Source of the DNA: Emiliania huxleyi CCMP1516
Taxonomy: Eukaryota > Haptophyta > Isochrysidales > Noelaerhabdaceae
DNA length: 64,000 bases
Direction: 5' to 3'
Assembly (NCBI RefSeq): GCF_000372725.1
Contig: NW_005195301.1
Coordinates: 70,243-134,242, forward strand
Part shown: positions 19,287-28,099 of the stretch, in pieces
How positions within the stretch are numbered: position 1 is the first letter of the stretch
Layout: the number at the start of each line of letters is the position of its first letter
Program-made: the position numbers and the translations under genes
The notes under the pieces: generated by a model
Database searches by the model: none
Told to the model about the DNA's origin: nothing
The model's input: only the letters and a program-made list of their open reading frames with translations

Positions 19287-21252
19287 GCGGCGCGTCTCGT
19301 GCGAGGCGTCGCAGAGGGCGAGGACGGCCCGACCTGTGCGCACCACGGCATCGTCAACATCTTCGAGGGCGGCCGCAAGGAGATTGACAAGGTCCTCAAG
19401 GCGGCGATGAACATCACCGAGGAGCAGAGCGCGGCCGACGCCGCCAAGATCAAGAACATGCGCACGCACGTCGGCTGGTTCAGCTCCCCCTCGTGCTCGC
19501 TCATCTACCAGACCGTCAAGTACACCGCCCTCTTCTCCTCCAAGGGCTACGCCGTCGGCTCCAAGTTCCGCCAGTGGATCCTGACGCAGCTGGCCGCGCA
19601 GGAGGGCGACATCCCGGACGACCAGCTGCTCGGGTCGGTGGAGGACCTGCTCGCGATCTGCGGCTCGCGCGACTACGTCTTCTTCATGAATGCGGCCGTG
19701 ACAGAGCGCTTCTCGCAGGATGGCAGCCTGCTCACCTTCCTCGAGGAGGAGGATACCATGGGCGCGGAGGCGGGCGGGAAGCTGCGCAAGTCCATCCTCC
19801 TGGGCTTCCGCTCCGACTACATCATGGCTGCGGTCCGGGCGATGGCGCTCATCTGCGACTCGGCGCTCTGGGAGCTGCTGCGCGCCATCGGCTCGGACAC
19901 GCACATTCTTGACATCCTGCCCGTGATGTGGCCGGAGACGCTCGCCTTCTTCGAGGCTGCCGCCGCCGCGCCGAGCAAGGTGGTGGACGGGTCGCTGACG
20001 CTGAGCCTCTCCGTCGCTCGCGAGGCCAAGGTGACGCCTCGGGCGACGCGGGCCGCGATCGACATTGCTCGGATCCGCGAGAAGGCGGCAGGCGACACGA
20101 TCATCGAGAAGATGCTCTCCTCCGCTTTCACCGCGATGGCCGAGGGCACCCGCAACCACGCCTCTGAGTTCCTCCCTGGCGGCAACTTCTGCTCGGAGAA
20201 GATCACGGACGAGCTGCGGCAGCGGTTGAGCGGCATGCCCACGACCAGCACAAGTGCCGAGCGCACGTTTGCGCTCGGGCGGGATCACGACCAGCGTGCC
20301 GGCGCTTGCCGCGACGACACGCGGTCCGGCGCAATCCTAGGCGCGATGGACAACACGCACGAGTTCATGCGCGGCCGCGAGAAGGGCGAGGAGGAGTGGA
20401 GGATGCTGCGCCGGCTGGCCCGGCGGGGCATGAAGGAGACGATGGCGGAGAAGCGCATCGCGGCAGGCCGGGCGGCGGCGACGGAGCGCAACGCCAAGCT
20501 CGAGGGCCACCGGGCCAAGCAGGCGGCCAAGAAGAAGGAGCTGGCGCGGCTCGAGGCCATCCCTTTGGCGACGCGCTACTCCGAGTTGAAGGGCATGGTG
20601 GGCGACGAGCTGGTCGACCAGCTGCGGAAGCACAAGCTGCTGGGCAAGAAGGGCTTCACGGTGACGCAGCCGAACCGCGAGGCCTACTTCCTCCAGCTGC
20701 AGACGCTGCTGCTCGAGGCGGACCCGGCGGCGAACGATCTCGAGGACGGCGACTCGGGCATCACCGGCCGCGGCATCCGGAAGAAGTCGGCGGGCGGCGG
20801 TGGCAAGAGGAAGAAGAAGAAGAAGGGCGTGATCTACTACATGGACTACGAGTGGACCGAGGAGGAGCAGGATGACTTCGAAGTCTCGGCGATCGTCGGC
20901 AAGGTGCGATTTTTGCCCCCTCTGCTCATGCCTCCCCCTCCCCTCACCCCTTCTCCCGCTCTCACACACTGCCTCCCGCCCGTCCGTGTGCATGCAGGTG
21001 GTTGCAGATGGCAAGGCGACGTATGCGAACCAGGGCAAGGCCAAGGTGGGCACCGTCCTCTACCGCGTCGTGTGGAAGGACTTCCCGCCCGACCTCGTCT
21101 GGTACGAGCCGGAGGACAACCTCGGCGAGGGCTACCTCAAGGAGTACGAGGCGCGCGTCGCGGCGGAGGCGGCAGCCGACGAGGAGTCGGCGCGTGAGGA
21201 TGCGGAGCTCGAGGAGCTGGAGGAGGCGGAGGCGCTCGCGCGCGACGAGTGA
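19287..21252 (+). CDS. Transposase-like protein, C-terminal half, ending in a chromodomain
   Basis: The exon begins after CCCCACAG at 19286 and runs to 20903. A GT-AG intron (20904-20997) then joins VSAIVGK/VVADGKATYANQ, and the last exon ends at 21252. GPTCAHHGIVNIFEGG resembles the C-x-H block that follows the second catalytic position in hAT-like transposases. TTSTSAERTFALGR resembles the hAT C-terminal dimerisation motif. A Lys/Arg-rich stretch (about 20800-20825) precedes a chromodomain: DFEVSAIVGKV, then YRVVWKDFPPDLVWYEPEDN, ending in a very acidic tail. Transposases with chromodomains are thought to steer integration to particular chromatin. Family placement is tentative. With the N-terminal half it would make a protein of roughly 1,200 residues. 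Confidence 0.65.
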
Positions 21253-21570
21253 GCGTGGTGGGCGGCCTCGAGGCTGCTGCGCGGTGTTGCGGGTGGAGTA
21301 TGGTTAGAAAATGTGTCAGGGATCGGTCTAATGGACCGTTCCGCTGCGGTTCTGTGGTCCATAGGGTCTGATAGTCCTTGCATACTCGTCTCGAGGCATG
21401 CGGTTAAAGTTGAAAATTTAATAAAATCGGCCCCGACCGGCCTAGTATGTGTATGTTTTCAACTGTAGAGAGACGTCTCGGTTTGAGCGCAGCGCGAGTG
21501 GGAGAATTTCGGCGGTCGTGGAGGTCGTGGACGTCGTTGAGTGGCGAGTCACGCTCGTGCGGACAGCATC
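21253..21570. other. 3' flank, small hairpin, then unassigned sequence
   Basis: AATGGACCGTTCCGCTGCGG, followed by TTCTGTGGTCCAT (about 21330-21362), can form a short stem-loop soon after the transposase stop. No gene is seen before the Tudor-gene copy begins. Confidence 0.35.
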
Positions 21571-21932
21571 ATGCCGTCGCCGGACGCGGCGGCGAGGCAC
21601 ACGGGCGCCGGCGTGGCGCGTCGGCAGGCCCACCACGAGCGGATGCGCGACGCGCTCGGGAAGCGGCCGCGGGCGAGGCGGAGCTTCCGCCGGCGGACGA
21701 CGCGGTCGAGATGGCGAGCGCCGTCCACGTGCTGGACAGCGTGCGGGAGGTGGGCCCGAACTACACCCTGCTGCGCAGCAAGGAGACGAAGGCGAAGCGG
21801 CGGAAGCGAAAGCGCGAGGATGCCAGGGCGGCGCTCGACGGTACCCTTGGAATGGCCGGATCCAGCCTTGAAAGTACGAGATCGCGCGCGTTTCGCGCGC
21901 AGCACCGCCTGTTCTCCGCGGCTGAGTGGTGA
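21571..21932 (+). pseudogene. Frameshifted, truncated copy of the Tudor-like gene
   Basis: ATG at 21571 begins MPSPDAAARHTGAGVARRQA exactly as in the gene at 22793-23923, but a four-base deletion near 21655 (GCGACGCGCTCGG against GCGACGAGCGCGCTCGG) shifts the frame. The remainder continues in another frame as DAVEMASAVHVLDSVREVGP and then SKETKAKRRKRKREDARAAL. Similarity ends abruptly at about 21840, before the Tudor-like domain, and a stop follows at 21932. It lies in inverted orientation about 1.7 kb from the intact gene. Confidence 0.8.
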
Positions 21933-22792
21933 CGACGCGTGCCGTGTGCCATCAGAGTTGGGCGCGCGCGGCGCGACGGCGCCCGCGAGGGAAGGCGCGG
22001 GTTCAGCGGCCGCCGGCGGTCGTACCGCTCGCCGGCCAGCGCAGCAGCGGCCAGCGCAGCGGCCGCCGGCGCAGCAGCCAGAGCAGCCGGTGCGCGCCTT
22101 GCGAGGCGAGTACTGCCGCCCGGCAGCCCTTGAGGCGGCCGGCGGCGGCAGTACTCGTTCGAACTTTGCGAGCCGTGCGCGCGCCGAGGCGCCCGCGGCG
22201 CGCGCCCGGCTGCCAGTAGGAGGCGGCGCAATATGGCCATAGTACAGCCCTTGAGGAGGATATGCAATATGGGACACGATGTCTCTCACGCCGACTCACG
22301 CGAACATATATGAGAGAGGTTTTGACTCCTACCGGCACCTGACGCTATCCCTGGCAGCTCTAATGACCAGGATCAGTAGTGCTACAATAGAGGGTGCCCA
22401 TACTAGCGCAGGAGCTGCCACACTCGCCCGGACAGTCCCCTTCTGGGGCCGGTTCCGCCCAGCCCGCGAGCTGCCCGCGAGAGCCGCGGACAGCGGGGCC
22501 GTGCCGCGGGTGCCTACTGCCGAGTGCCACAAACACTGCGCCGTCCCGCCATCACCTACAGGCTGTCTTGTGTGATGGCTGGGATGTCCAAACGCCACCA
22601 TCTTGGCTCTTGCGACCTCAAACCCGCGAGCTGTATGGGTGGTCCTGACTCCTGACGTCGACAGACGCCCGATGACCACGGTGAAGCTGAGCCGGAACGA
22701 GTCGACAAGTCTCGCCTGAGCCCGTGGCGGTCGCAGGCTGAGTCGCTGTGCACGGGCCGGTACCTCAGGCGTCACCTCCGCAGCCTCAGGTC
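21933..22792. other. GC-rich intergenic, no gene recognised
   Basis: Repetitive CGGCCAGCGCAGCAGCGGCC-type sequence at 22020-22080, then ordinary sequence. Nothing in the six frames resembles a known family. Confidence 0.35.
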
Positions 22793-23923
22793 TCAAACTC
22801 CACCACCTCCGACGGGACGCCTTCGGTGGCACGCTCGGCGGCGAGTTTGTGGCAGCTCCATCTCGAGTACGGCGTCGAGCCTACTCACTCCTGTTGGATC
22901 TGTGCACTCCCTGGGTCCCACTGAGTGCACAGAACGCGCGAGTGGTGCGTCCTGGGCGCGCGCAGGCTGCGGAGCTGCCACAAACTCGAGACACGCTTTT
23001 TTGCACATTTTGATTTTCGACGCTTTTGTCCCACATATACGCTGCATCGGCACGCTCTTCCCCGCCGCGGCCTGCGTCGCCAGGAACTCGCGCAGCCGCA
23101 GGCGCACGCGCCGAAGCTGCACTGACAGCGCCGGCCCGTGTGGCGCTAGCATCGGCCGCCCATCGCCGCACGCGGCCTCCTCCTGCCGCTCGTCATCCTC
23201 CGCCTCGAGGGCGTCCGCCAGCGCGCTGCGCTGCACACCCCGGCGCACAGGAGGCGGCGCCGGCCGCACCTCGGCCGCCTCGGCGTCGCCCGCGGCACGG
23301 GCGCCCCGCTCGCCGTCCGCGCGGTCCATCGCCGCATCCCCATCCCCGTCTGCGGCGGCGCCTCCTGCGCCCGTGCCGGCCTGCTCTGCGACGGCTCGCC
23401 ACCGCTCGTCGTCCAGCATGTGCCACCACCGCCGATCCGGGTAGCCGTCGTACTCGACCTGGTGCGCGATCCGTCCGTCCCCGTCCTCCTCCCGCGCCAT
23501 GACGGTCGCAGGGTACCACCGCTCACTGTCGCAGAAGATCTCGAGGCGCGATCCGGTGGACAGGACAGTGTGGCCGTCGAGCGCCGCCCTGGCATCCTCG
23601 CGCTGTCGCTTCCGCCGCTTCGCCTTCGTCTCCTTGCTGCGCAGCAGGGTGTAGTTCGGGCCCACCTCCGCCACGCTGTCCAGCAGCTGGGCGGCGCTCG
23701 CCATCTCGACCGCGTCGTCCTCCGGCGGAAGCTCCGCGTCGCCCGCGGCCGCTTCCCGAGCGCGCTCGTCGCGCATCCGCTCGTGGTGGGCCTGCCGACG
23801 CGCCACGCCGGCGCCCGTGTGCCTCGCCGCCGCGTCCGGTGACGGCATCGGTCGCTGCCACAGGTCGTCCCACAGGTCGTACCAACAGGTCGTCCCAAAG
23901 GGGACGCATCCAAACCGCCGCAT
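22793..23923 (-). CDS. Tudor-like (Agenet-like) domain protein, mobile-family member
   Basis: Single exon. ATG at 23923 (MRRFGCVPFGTT) or at 23848 (MPSPDAAARHTG, the start shared with the inverted pseudogene) are both possible. The N-terminal third ends in a basic KETKAKRRKRQRED stretch. The middle holds a Tudor-like domain: GSRLEIFCDSERWYPATVMA, then HQVEYDGYPDRRWWHMLDDE. An Ala/Asp/Glu-rich linker follows, and the tail contains a Lys/Cys-rich MQRICGTKASKIKMCKKACL segment. The same domain occurs in the 1.8-kb repeats at 3.6 and 10.0 kb, so it travels with repeated DNA. Such domains generally read methyl marks on histones. Biological role unknown. Confidence 0.6.
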   Translation of the reverse strand: MRRFGCVPFGTTCWYDLWDDLWQRPMPSPDAAARHTGAGVARRQAHHERMRDERAREAAAGDAELPPEDDAVEMASAAQLLDSVAEVGPNYTLLRSKETKAKRRKRQREDARAALDGHTVLSTGSRLEIFCDSERWYPATVMAREEDGDGRIAHQVEYDGYPDRRWWHMLDDERWRAVAEQAGTGAGGAAADGDGDAAMDRADGERGARAAGDAEAAEVRPAPPPVRRGVQRSALADALEAEDDERQEEAACGDGRPMLAPHGPALSVQLRRVRLRLREFLATQAAAGKSVPMQRICGTKASKIKMCKKACLEFVAAPQPARAQDAPLARSVHSVGPRECTDPTGVSRLDAVLEMELPQTRRRACHRRRPVGGGGV

Positions 23924-24310
23924 TTCGCCCGCCGAAAAGTCTCCCACTCGCTCTGCCCCAATCTCGAGTCCTCTCACTAGTTACATACATACTCGCACAA
24001 CAACCCAGCAAGCAAAAAGGAGCACACACGACACACGCCTCTCTCACCGCATACAGCTTACAGGTTACAGCACGAGCAAGTCCGCACTAGCGACTGCCAC
24101 TAGAAAAAAAGGCACACATGAACAACAGCCACCCACACAGTCACAGACACACACAGTGCATATGTTTATACAGCCCAGCCCCAGGATACGCCCCATGACG
24201 GATGACGCCCCCCGGCCCCGCCACCCCCAGCCGCCACGGCACACGCGCGAGAGGCGCGTCCTCGAGCGTCCTCCGCGGGACCTCTCCTACTCCTGCGGCG
24301 CCGGGGCCGG
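23924..24310. other. Intergenic between two minus-strand genes
   Basis: A-rich and CACACA-rich stretch at 23990-24180 followed by the 3' flank of the LPMO-like gene. A plausible promoter region for the Tudor-like gene, with no defined element. Confidence 0.35.
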
Positions 24311-25441
24311 TCACTTCGACGCGCGGGCGGCCGTGATTTGAACGTCGGAGCAGGAGGCCCAGACCTGATTGCTCTCCTCGCAGTCCCATCTCCAGCCCAG
24401 CACGTACTTGCCCGGCGCGAGCGACGAGGGCAGCGTGACGTAGTCGACTATCTCCAGGTTGTACGGTCCCCACATACCCGAGCATAGGCAGTCGCTCTCG
24501 ACGGCCGTCGTGCGGCAGTCTGGCACCTCGTCGCACTTTGGCGCGAAGCCGGCACCAGTGAAGCCATCGTTCCGTGGGATCGGGTTCTTCACCCACGTGC
24601 TGCCCGGCGGGTTTGTGCCCTCCGATACGTAGTCGCCGTCGAACCACGCCTTGGTGCCGTCGAGGCCGCCCCACCGGAAGAGCTGCTTGCGGCTCCGGTC
24701 GAAGGGCAGGGGCGTCTTTTGGAAGCATGCCTCGTTGAGCGGCTCGCCGGCTGGGCAGAGCCGATACTGATACCCGCCGCCGTGGTTCGCCGTGATCGCC
24801 CAAGACACCTCAACGGTGTCGCCAGCCGACCACGTTGTGTTGGTGTTGAGCGCGCCAAGCACCGCTGAACCCAGATCGCCCTGCTTCGCGTGGCTCGTGT
24901 TCCGGTAGACGGCGCCGTGCCCTCCCGGGCCGGCAGCGCGGCCACCCGCCATGCCGCACGCGTCGAACACAGGCGCGAAGCCCGGCGCTCTCCACGGCGT
25001 GAAAGCGTACCTATCCGCCGCCGAGCCACACTCCGCGTCCGTGTTCACCGTGCGCAGCCGTTCGTCGCATAGAGTGGCGTTCATCGGAGTGGCGCAGACC
25101 TTGCGCTTCTCTGGGCCGACCTCTGGGCCGCGCGTGCTGCCGTCGCAAGCGTGGCAGCCTATCGCACACCCATTCGAGAACCAGAAGCACGATTGCGCCA
25201 GATTCGCGCTGTACTTTCCCAGCCGCGCGCCGGAGGCACCAGCGACAGGGCACCACGTGCCCGCCTCGTTGGGAAGCGACACGCGTGGCACGGGCTCGGG
25301 CACGGCGCCCGACGCCCACGGGGCTTGATCGGCATCGACAGCCTGCCGCGGCAGCGGCCTCACCACCGAACCGTGGCCCGCGACGAGCGGGATGAGGAGC
25401 GAGCGAGCGAAAACGCGCACAGCCACCCATGATTGGCCCAT
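24311..25441 (-). CDS. Secreted LPMO-like protein (chitin-binding type-4 / AA10-type fold)
   Basis: Intronless, 376 residues, ATG at 25441. Residues 1-22 are a signal peptide. Predicted cleavage at VAG/HGS leaves His23 as the mature N-terminus, which is how lytic polysaccharide monooxygenases build their copper-binding histidine brace. A second brace histidine is apparent at about residue 217 (ITANHGGGYQYRLCP), and a C-terminal LGWRWDCEESNQVWASCSDV block carries the aromatic/Cys pattern of the family. A Cys-rich insertion CFWFSNGCAIGCHACDG is shared with algal and oomycete members. These enzymes oxidatively cleave polysaccharides such as chitin or cellulose. The substrate cannot be told from sequence, and the exact AA family is open. 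Confidence 0.82.
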   Translation of the reverse strand: MGQSWVAVRVFARSLLIPLVAGHGSVVRPLPRQAVDADQAPWASGAVPEPVPRVSLPNEAGTWCPVAGASGARLGKYSANLAQSCFWFSNGCAIGCHACDGSTRGPEVGPEKRKVCATPMNATLCDERLRTVNTDAECGSAADRYAFTPWRAPGFAPVFDACGMAGGRAAGPGGHGAVYRNTSHAKQGDLGSAVLGALNTNTTWSAGDTVEVSWAITANHGGGYQYRLCPAGEPLNEACFQKTPLPFDRSRKQLFRWGGLDGTKAWFDGDYVSEGTNPPGSTWVKNPIPRNDGFTGAGFAPKCDEVPDCRTTAVESDCLCSGMWGPYNLEIVDYVTLPSSLAPGKYVLGWRWDCEESNQVWASCSDVQITAARASK

Positions 25442-26758
25442 CTCGCCGGGGGGGGCGGGGGCAAGTCAGGCAAGTGTGCGGAGCCAGTTTGCCAGCTTGA
25501 GCTTCATTTTGTTTTCCTGCTACCTGTACTCGAGTTGTAGGTATATTGTTGGCAAATCAAGACACAGAGCTCACACAGAATCACAGCGGGAGGAAAGCGG
25601 CGAGTCGCAATTCCTGGGGTGTACTCGAGTACTCGGGTATGGACTCGGGAGCACAGGACGCGGTAAAAACGAAGGCCAAAGGCACGGCAAAGGAGATTTC
25701 CGGCGGCGAGCCTTATCTCCCCTCTCTGCGGACTGCGCTCTCTCCCGCTTCCGGCGCGCGCGAGCACACGTGAGACGTGACGCTCGTGAGCACTGCATGC
25801 ACCATTCAGATTGTCCCCAGGCGCAGTTATTGTTATGGTGTTATGGCTCTCTGGGCATAGCAGCCCATAACATGTTATGGGCTGCTATGGGAGGGCCGTC
25901 CCGGGTCCACGGTGTTATGGCCCGAGAGGCCACGCCGGACTGCTCGCCGCTGGAATTTTCGCTTCGCGCGCTGCCGCGCGCGCGCGCGAGGTAGGTTCGG
26001 CATCGATCGCCAAATATTTTCTCTTTTGCCCTCAAGTTAAATTCAATAACATCAACCTGCCTCCTGAGGCTGAGCGATGGCTTCAGATTGCTCAACCTCA
26101 AGACCACCCGCCCTCCCCCCCCCCCCCCACCACGCAATTTGCTTCCCGTTTCTAACTCGTACTCGCTCTGCAGCTCTGCACGCTTCCCTCCATTTTTAAC
26201 TTGTATGTCTTTCATAATGTCTTTCCCGCAATTTAACTCACGTCCTTTTTCTTTCCTTTTTCCACTCATGTCTCGAGGTTTCTAAAAAGTGGAAGCTGGC
26301 TGCTCCCGCTTTTAGTAGTTAAAGCTCCGTGCGCGCCAGTCCCGTGCCAGTGTCGTGCGAGGGGCACTTGGAGTACTTGGAGTGCTATGAGGTGTTATGA
26401 GGTGTTATGAGTGCTGTGAGGTGTTATGAGGTGTTATGAGGTGTTATGGTAGGGTGGGCATAACAGCCATAACAGCGATGGAGGTGTTATGAGGTGTTAT
26501 GAGGTGTTAAGTGTTATGGGGTGTTATGAGCAGCCAGCCATAACAGCCATAACACCTGTTATGGCCGCTCCCATAACCTTGAGTGGGGACAATTCAGAGA
26601 GAGATTTAGATTTGTTTGTCCATTCAGCATGCTGCAGCTGGGCGAGCCCCAGGGCGGGGGCGCGGGCAAACTGTACTGAGACGCAAGACTATAGACTCAA
26701 TACACACGGACACGCAACAAACTAAAAAAGAAAGCACCAGGGCGGGCCCGAAGCGCAC
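25442..26758. other. Non-coding region with GTTATG repeat clusters
   Basis: No gene seen. GTTATG-based repeats occur at 25835-25920 and more densely at 26386-26575 (GAGGTGTTATGAGGTGTTAT and the reverse complement CCATAACAGCCATAAC). Before them are a C-tract and pyrimidine-rich stretches (26100-26240). A CACTTGGAGTACTTGGAGTG motif at 26368 is shared with 14.6 and 37.2 kb. Confidence 0.5.
26386..26575. repeat. GAGGTGTTAT tandem/inverted repeat cluster
   Basis: At least nine close copies of GAGGTGTTATG lie in direct orientation, with CATAAC copies in the opposite orientation interspersed, so parts can form hairpins. A related cluster lies at 25835-25920. Confidence 0.75.
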
Positions 26759-27957
26759 CTAATGCCCCGCGCGTGCAAACGAGAGGTACGCCGTCCAGAC
26801 GAACGAGACGACGTGCCGCACTGGCAGCCGCAGGTAGAGCGGCACCTATTCACACCAGCATGAGGTGTGGGCAGCGCCGCGTGCTGCCGCAGGCGTGGAG
26901 GAGGGGAGGGAGAGAAAGGGCGCCGAGAAGCAGACGAGGTCGGCGGGCAGCCAGACGCGCAGCAGGTCGAACTCGTCCTTTGGGGAGGCGGGAGGCGAGT
27001 GGGCGTCTCGTGGTTTGCGAGAGGCGAGGGCCGGGCTCTCCGCGCGCCTTTGCAAAGTTGGCCTGGTACTTCTCGATCCCAGAGGAGATGCAGCCGGCGG
27101 GCTCGAATCCCGTGGCCGCGTCGGAGAAGACGGCGGCCTTGAAGACGTAGAAGGTCGGTAGGTAGATGAGCGAGAGCACGGCCAGGTCGAGCGCCTGCCC
27201 ACACAGCGGCGGTGAGGAGAGAGACCCTGCAGCTGGACGCGGACTGGGGGCGGGCGAAGGTGCCGTCTGCGCCGCGAGCGCGCGCAGCCCCGGCCCGTCC
27301 CGCAGCTTGTCCGCCCACGGCTGCGAGGTGAAGGCGTCCACGTCAAAGAGGCGCTTGAAGACCTGCACCTGTGGGCCGGAGGCGGCACGGAGCCTCGGGA
27401 GCGTCTCGTATCTCGGAGGCGTCTCGGAAGTGTCTATGGAAGCGTCTGAGAAGCGTCTCGGAAGTATCTCGGAGGCGGCTCGGAAGTGTCTTGGAAGCGC
27501 CTCGGAAGTATCTCGTCTGCTTCCGTACCTGGTACAGATACTGGAAGCCACCGAGGTAGACGAGCCCAAACGAGGCAAAGAGCAGCAGGCGCGAATAGTC
27601 GAGCTCCGCGACGGGCGTCTGCGCAATGACAAGCTGCGCCAGCAGGTCGGCCGAAGCCGTCTTGACGGTGGCAATGCCCAGGTTATTGGCGAGCGGATTG
27701 TCTTTTGCCCACTGCGCGTAGGACGAATCGCTGCTCGTCGGCACGACCACGCCAGTCTTTCCGTCAGCAAAAGAAGCAGGCCGCCTCAGGAGGCCGCCCG
27801 TCACCTCCTCCTCCTGTCGTTGGAGCAAAGTGAGGCCGGCGCGGCGCAATATCAGTGGAGTCGAGCGAACCACGGCGGGCGTGGCGATTGCGCCATGCAC
27901 GGCCGGTAGCAGCACGGCTAGGAGAGGTAAGACGCCATGTACGGCCAAGACCCGCAT
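26759..27957 (-). CDS. Mpv17/PMP22-family membrane protein
   Basis: Four exons on the minus strand: 27529-27957, 27048-27368, 26924-26977 and 26759-26845. The first intron is GT-AG and the next two are GC-AG, each fixed by frame and family continuity. The protein is about 297 residues if an in-frame Pro/Ser-rich stretch in exon 2 is kept; that stretch may be another intron. Family features: NPLANNLGIATVKTASADLL (the N-terminal P...G...D.aQ block), FGLVYLGGFQYLYQV, DLAVLSLIYLPTFYVFKAAV, and a final exon VPLYLRLPVRHVVSFVWTAY matching the C-terminal P...R...vW..yLS signature. The N-terminus looks like a signal or targeting peptide. These proteins sit in mitochondrial, peroxisomal or plastid membranes as channel-like proteins. 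The first intron contains GGAAGTATCTCGG-type repeats. Confidence 0.8.
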
Positions 27958-28099
27958 CGAATCGATTCCGGCCGCGCATTTTGTTTTTTCAAATTCCATT
28001 GAAACGAATTTCCTTTTAAAAATAAATAGCACTCATCTCAGCACGAACACAGACGACTGCGCTCAGTTCTCGTCGGTGTTTGTCGCGTCATTTGCTTCA
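27958..28099. promoter_or_regulatory. 142-bp divergent intergenic region
   Basis: The ATGs of the Mpv17-type gene (minus) and the GMC oxidoreductase (plus) are only 142 bp apart, so both promoters must lie here or overlap the leaders. The central part (27975-28030) is AT-rich (AAATTCC, TTTTAAAAATAAATAG) in an otherwise GC-rich region. Confidence 0.6.

Noticed and set aside
19167-20288. Long minus-strand open frame across the transposase C-terminal half
   Set aside because: It is the antisense shadow of a strongly coding plus-strand exon. High GC suppresses stop codons on both strands, and the product is Arg/Ala-rich without a family match.
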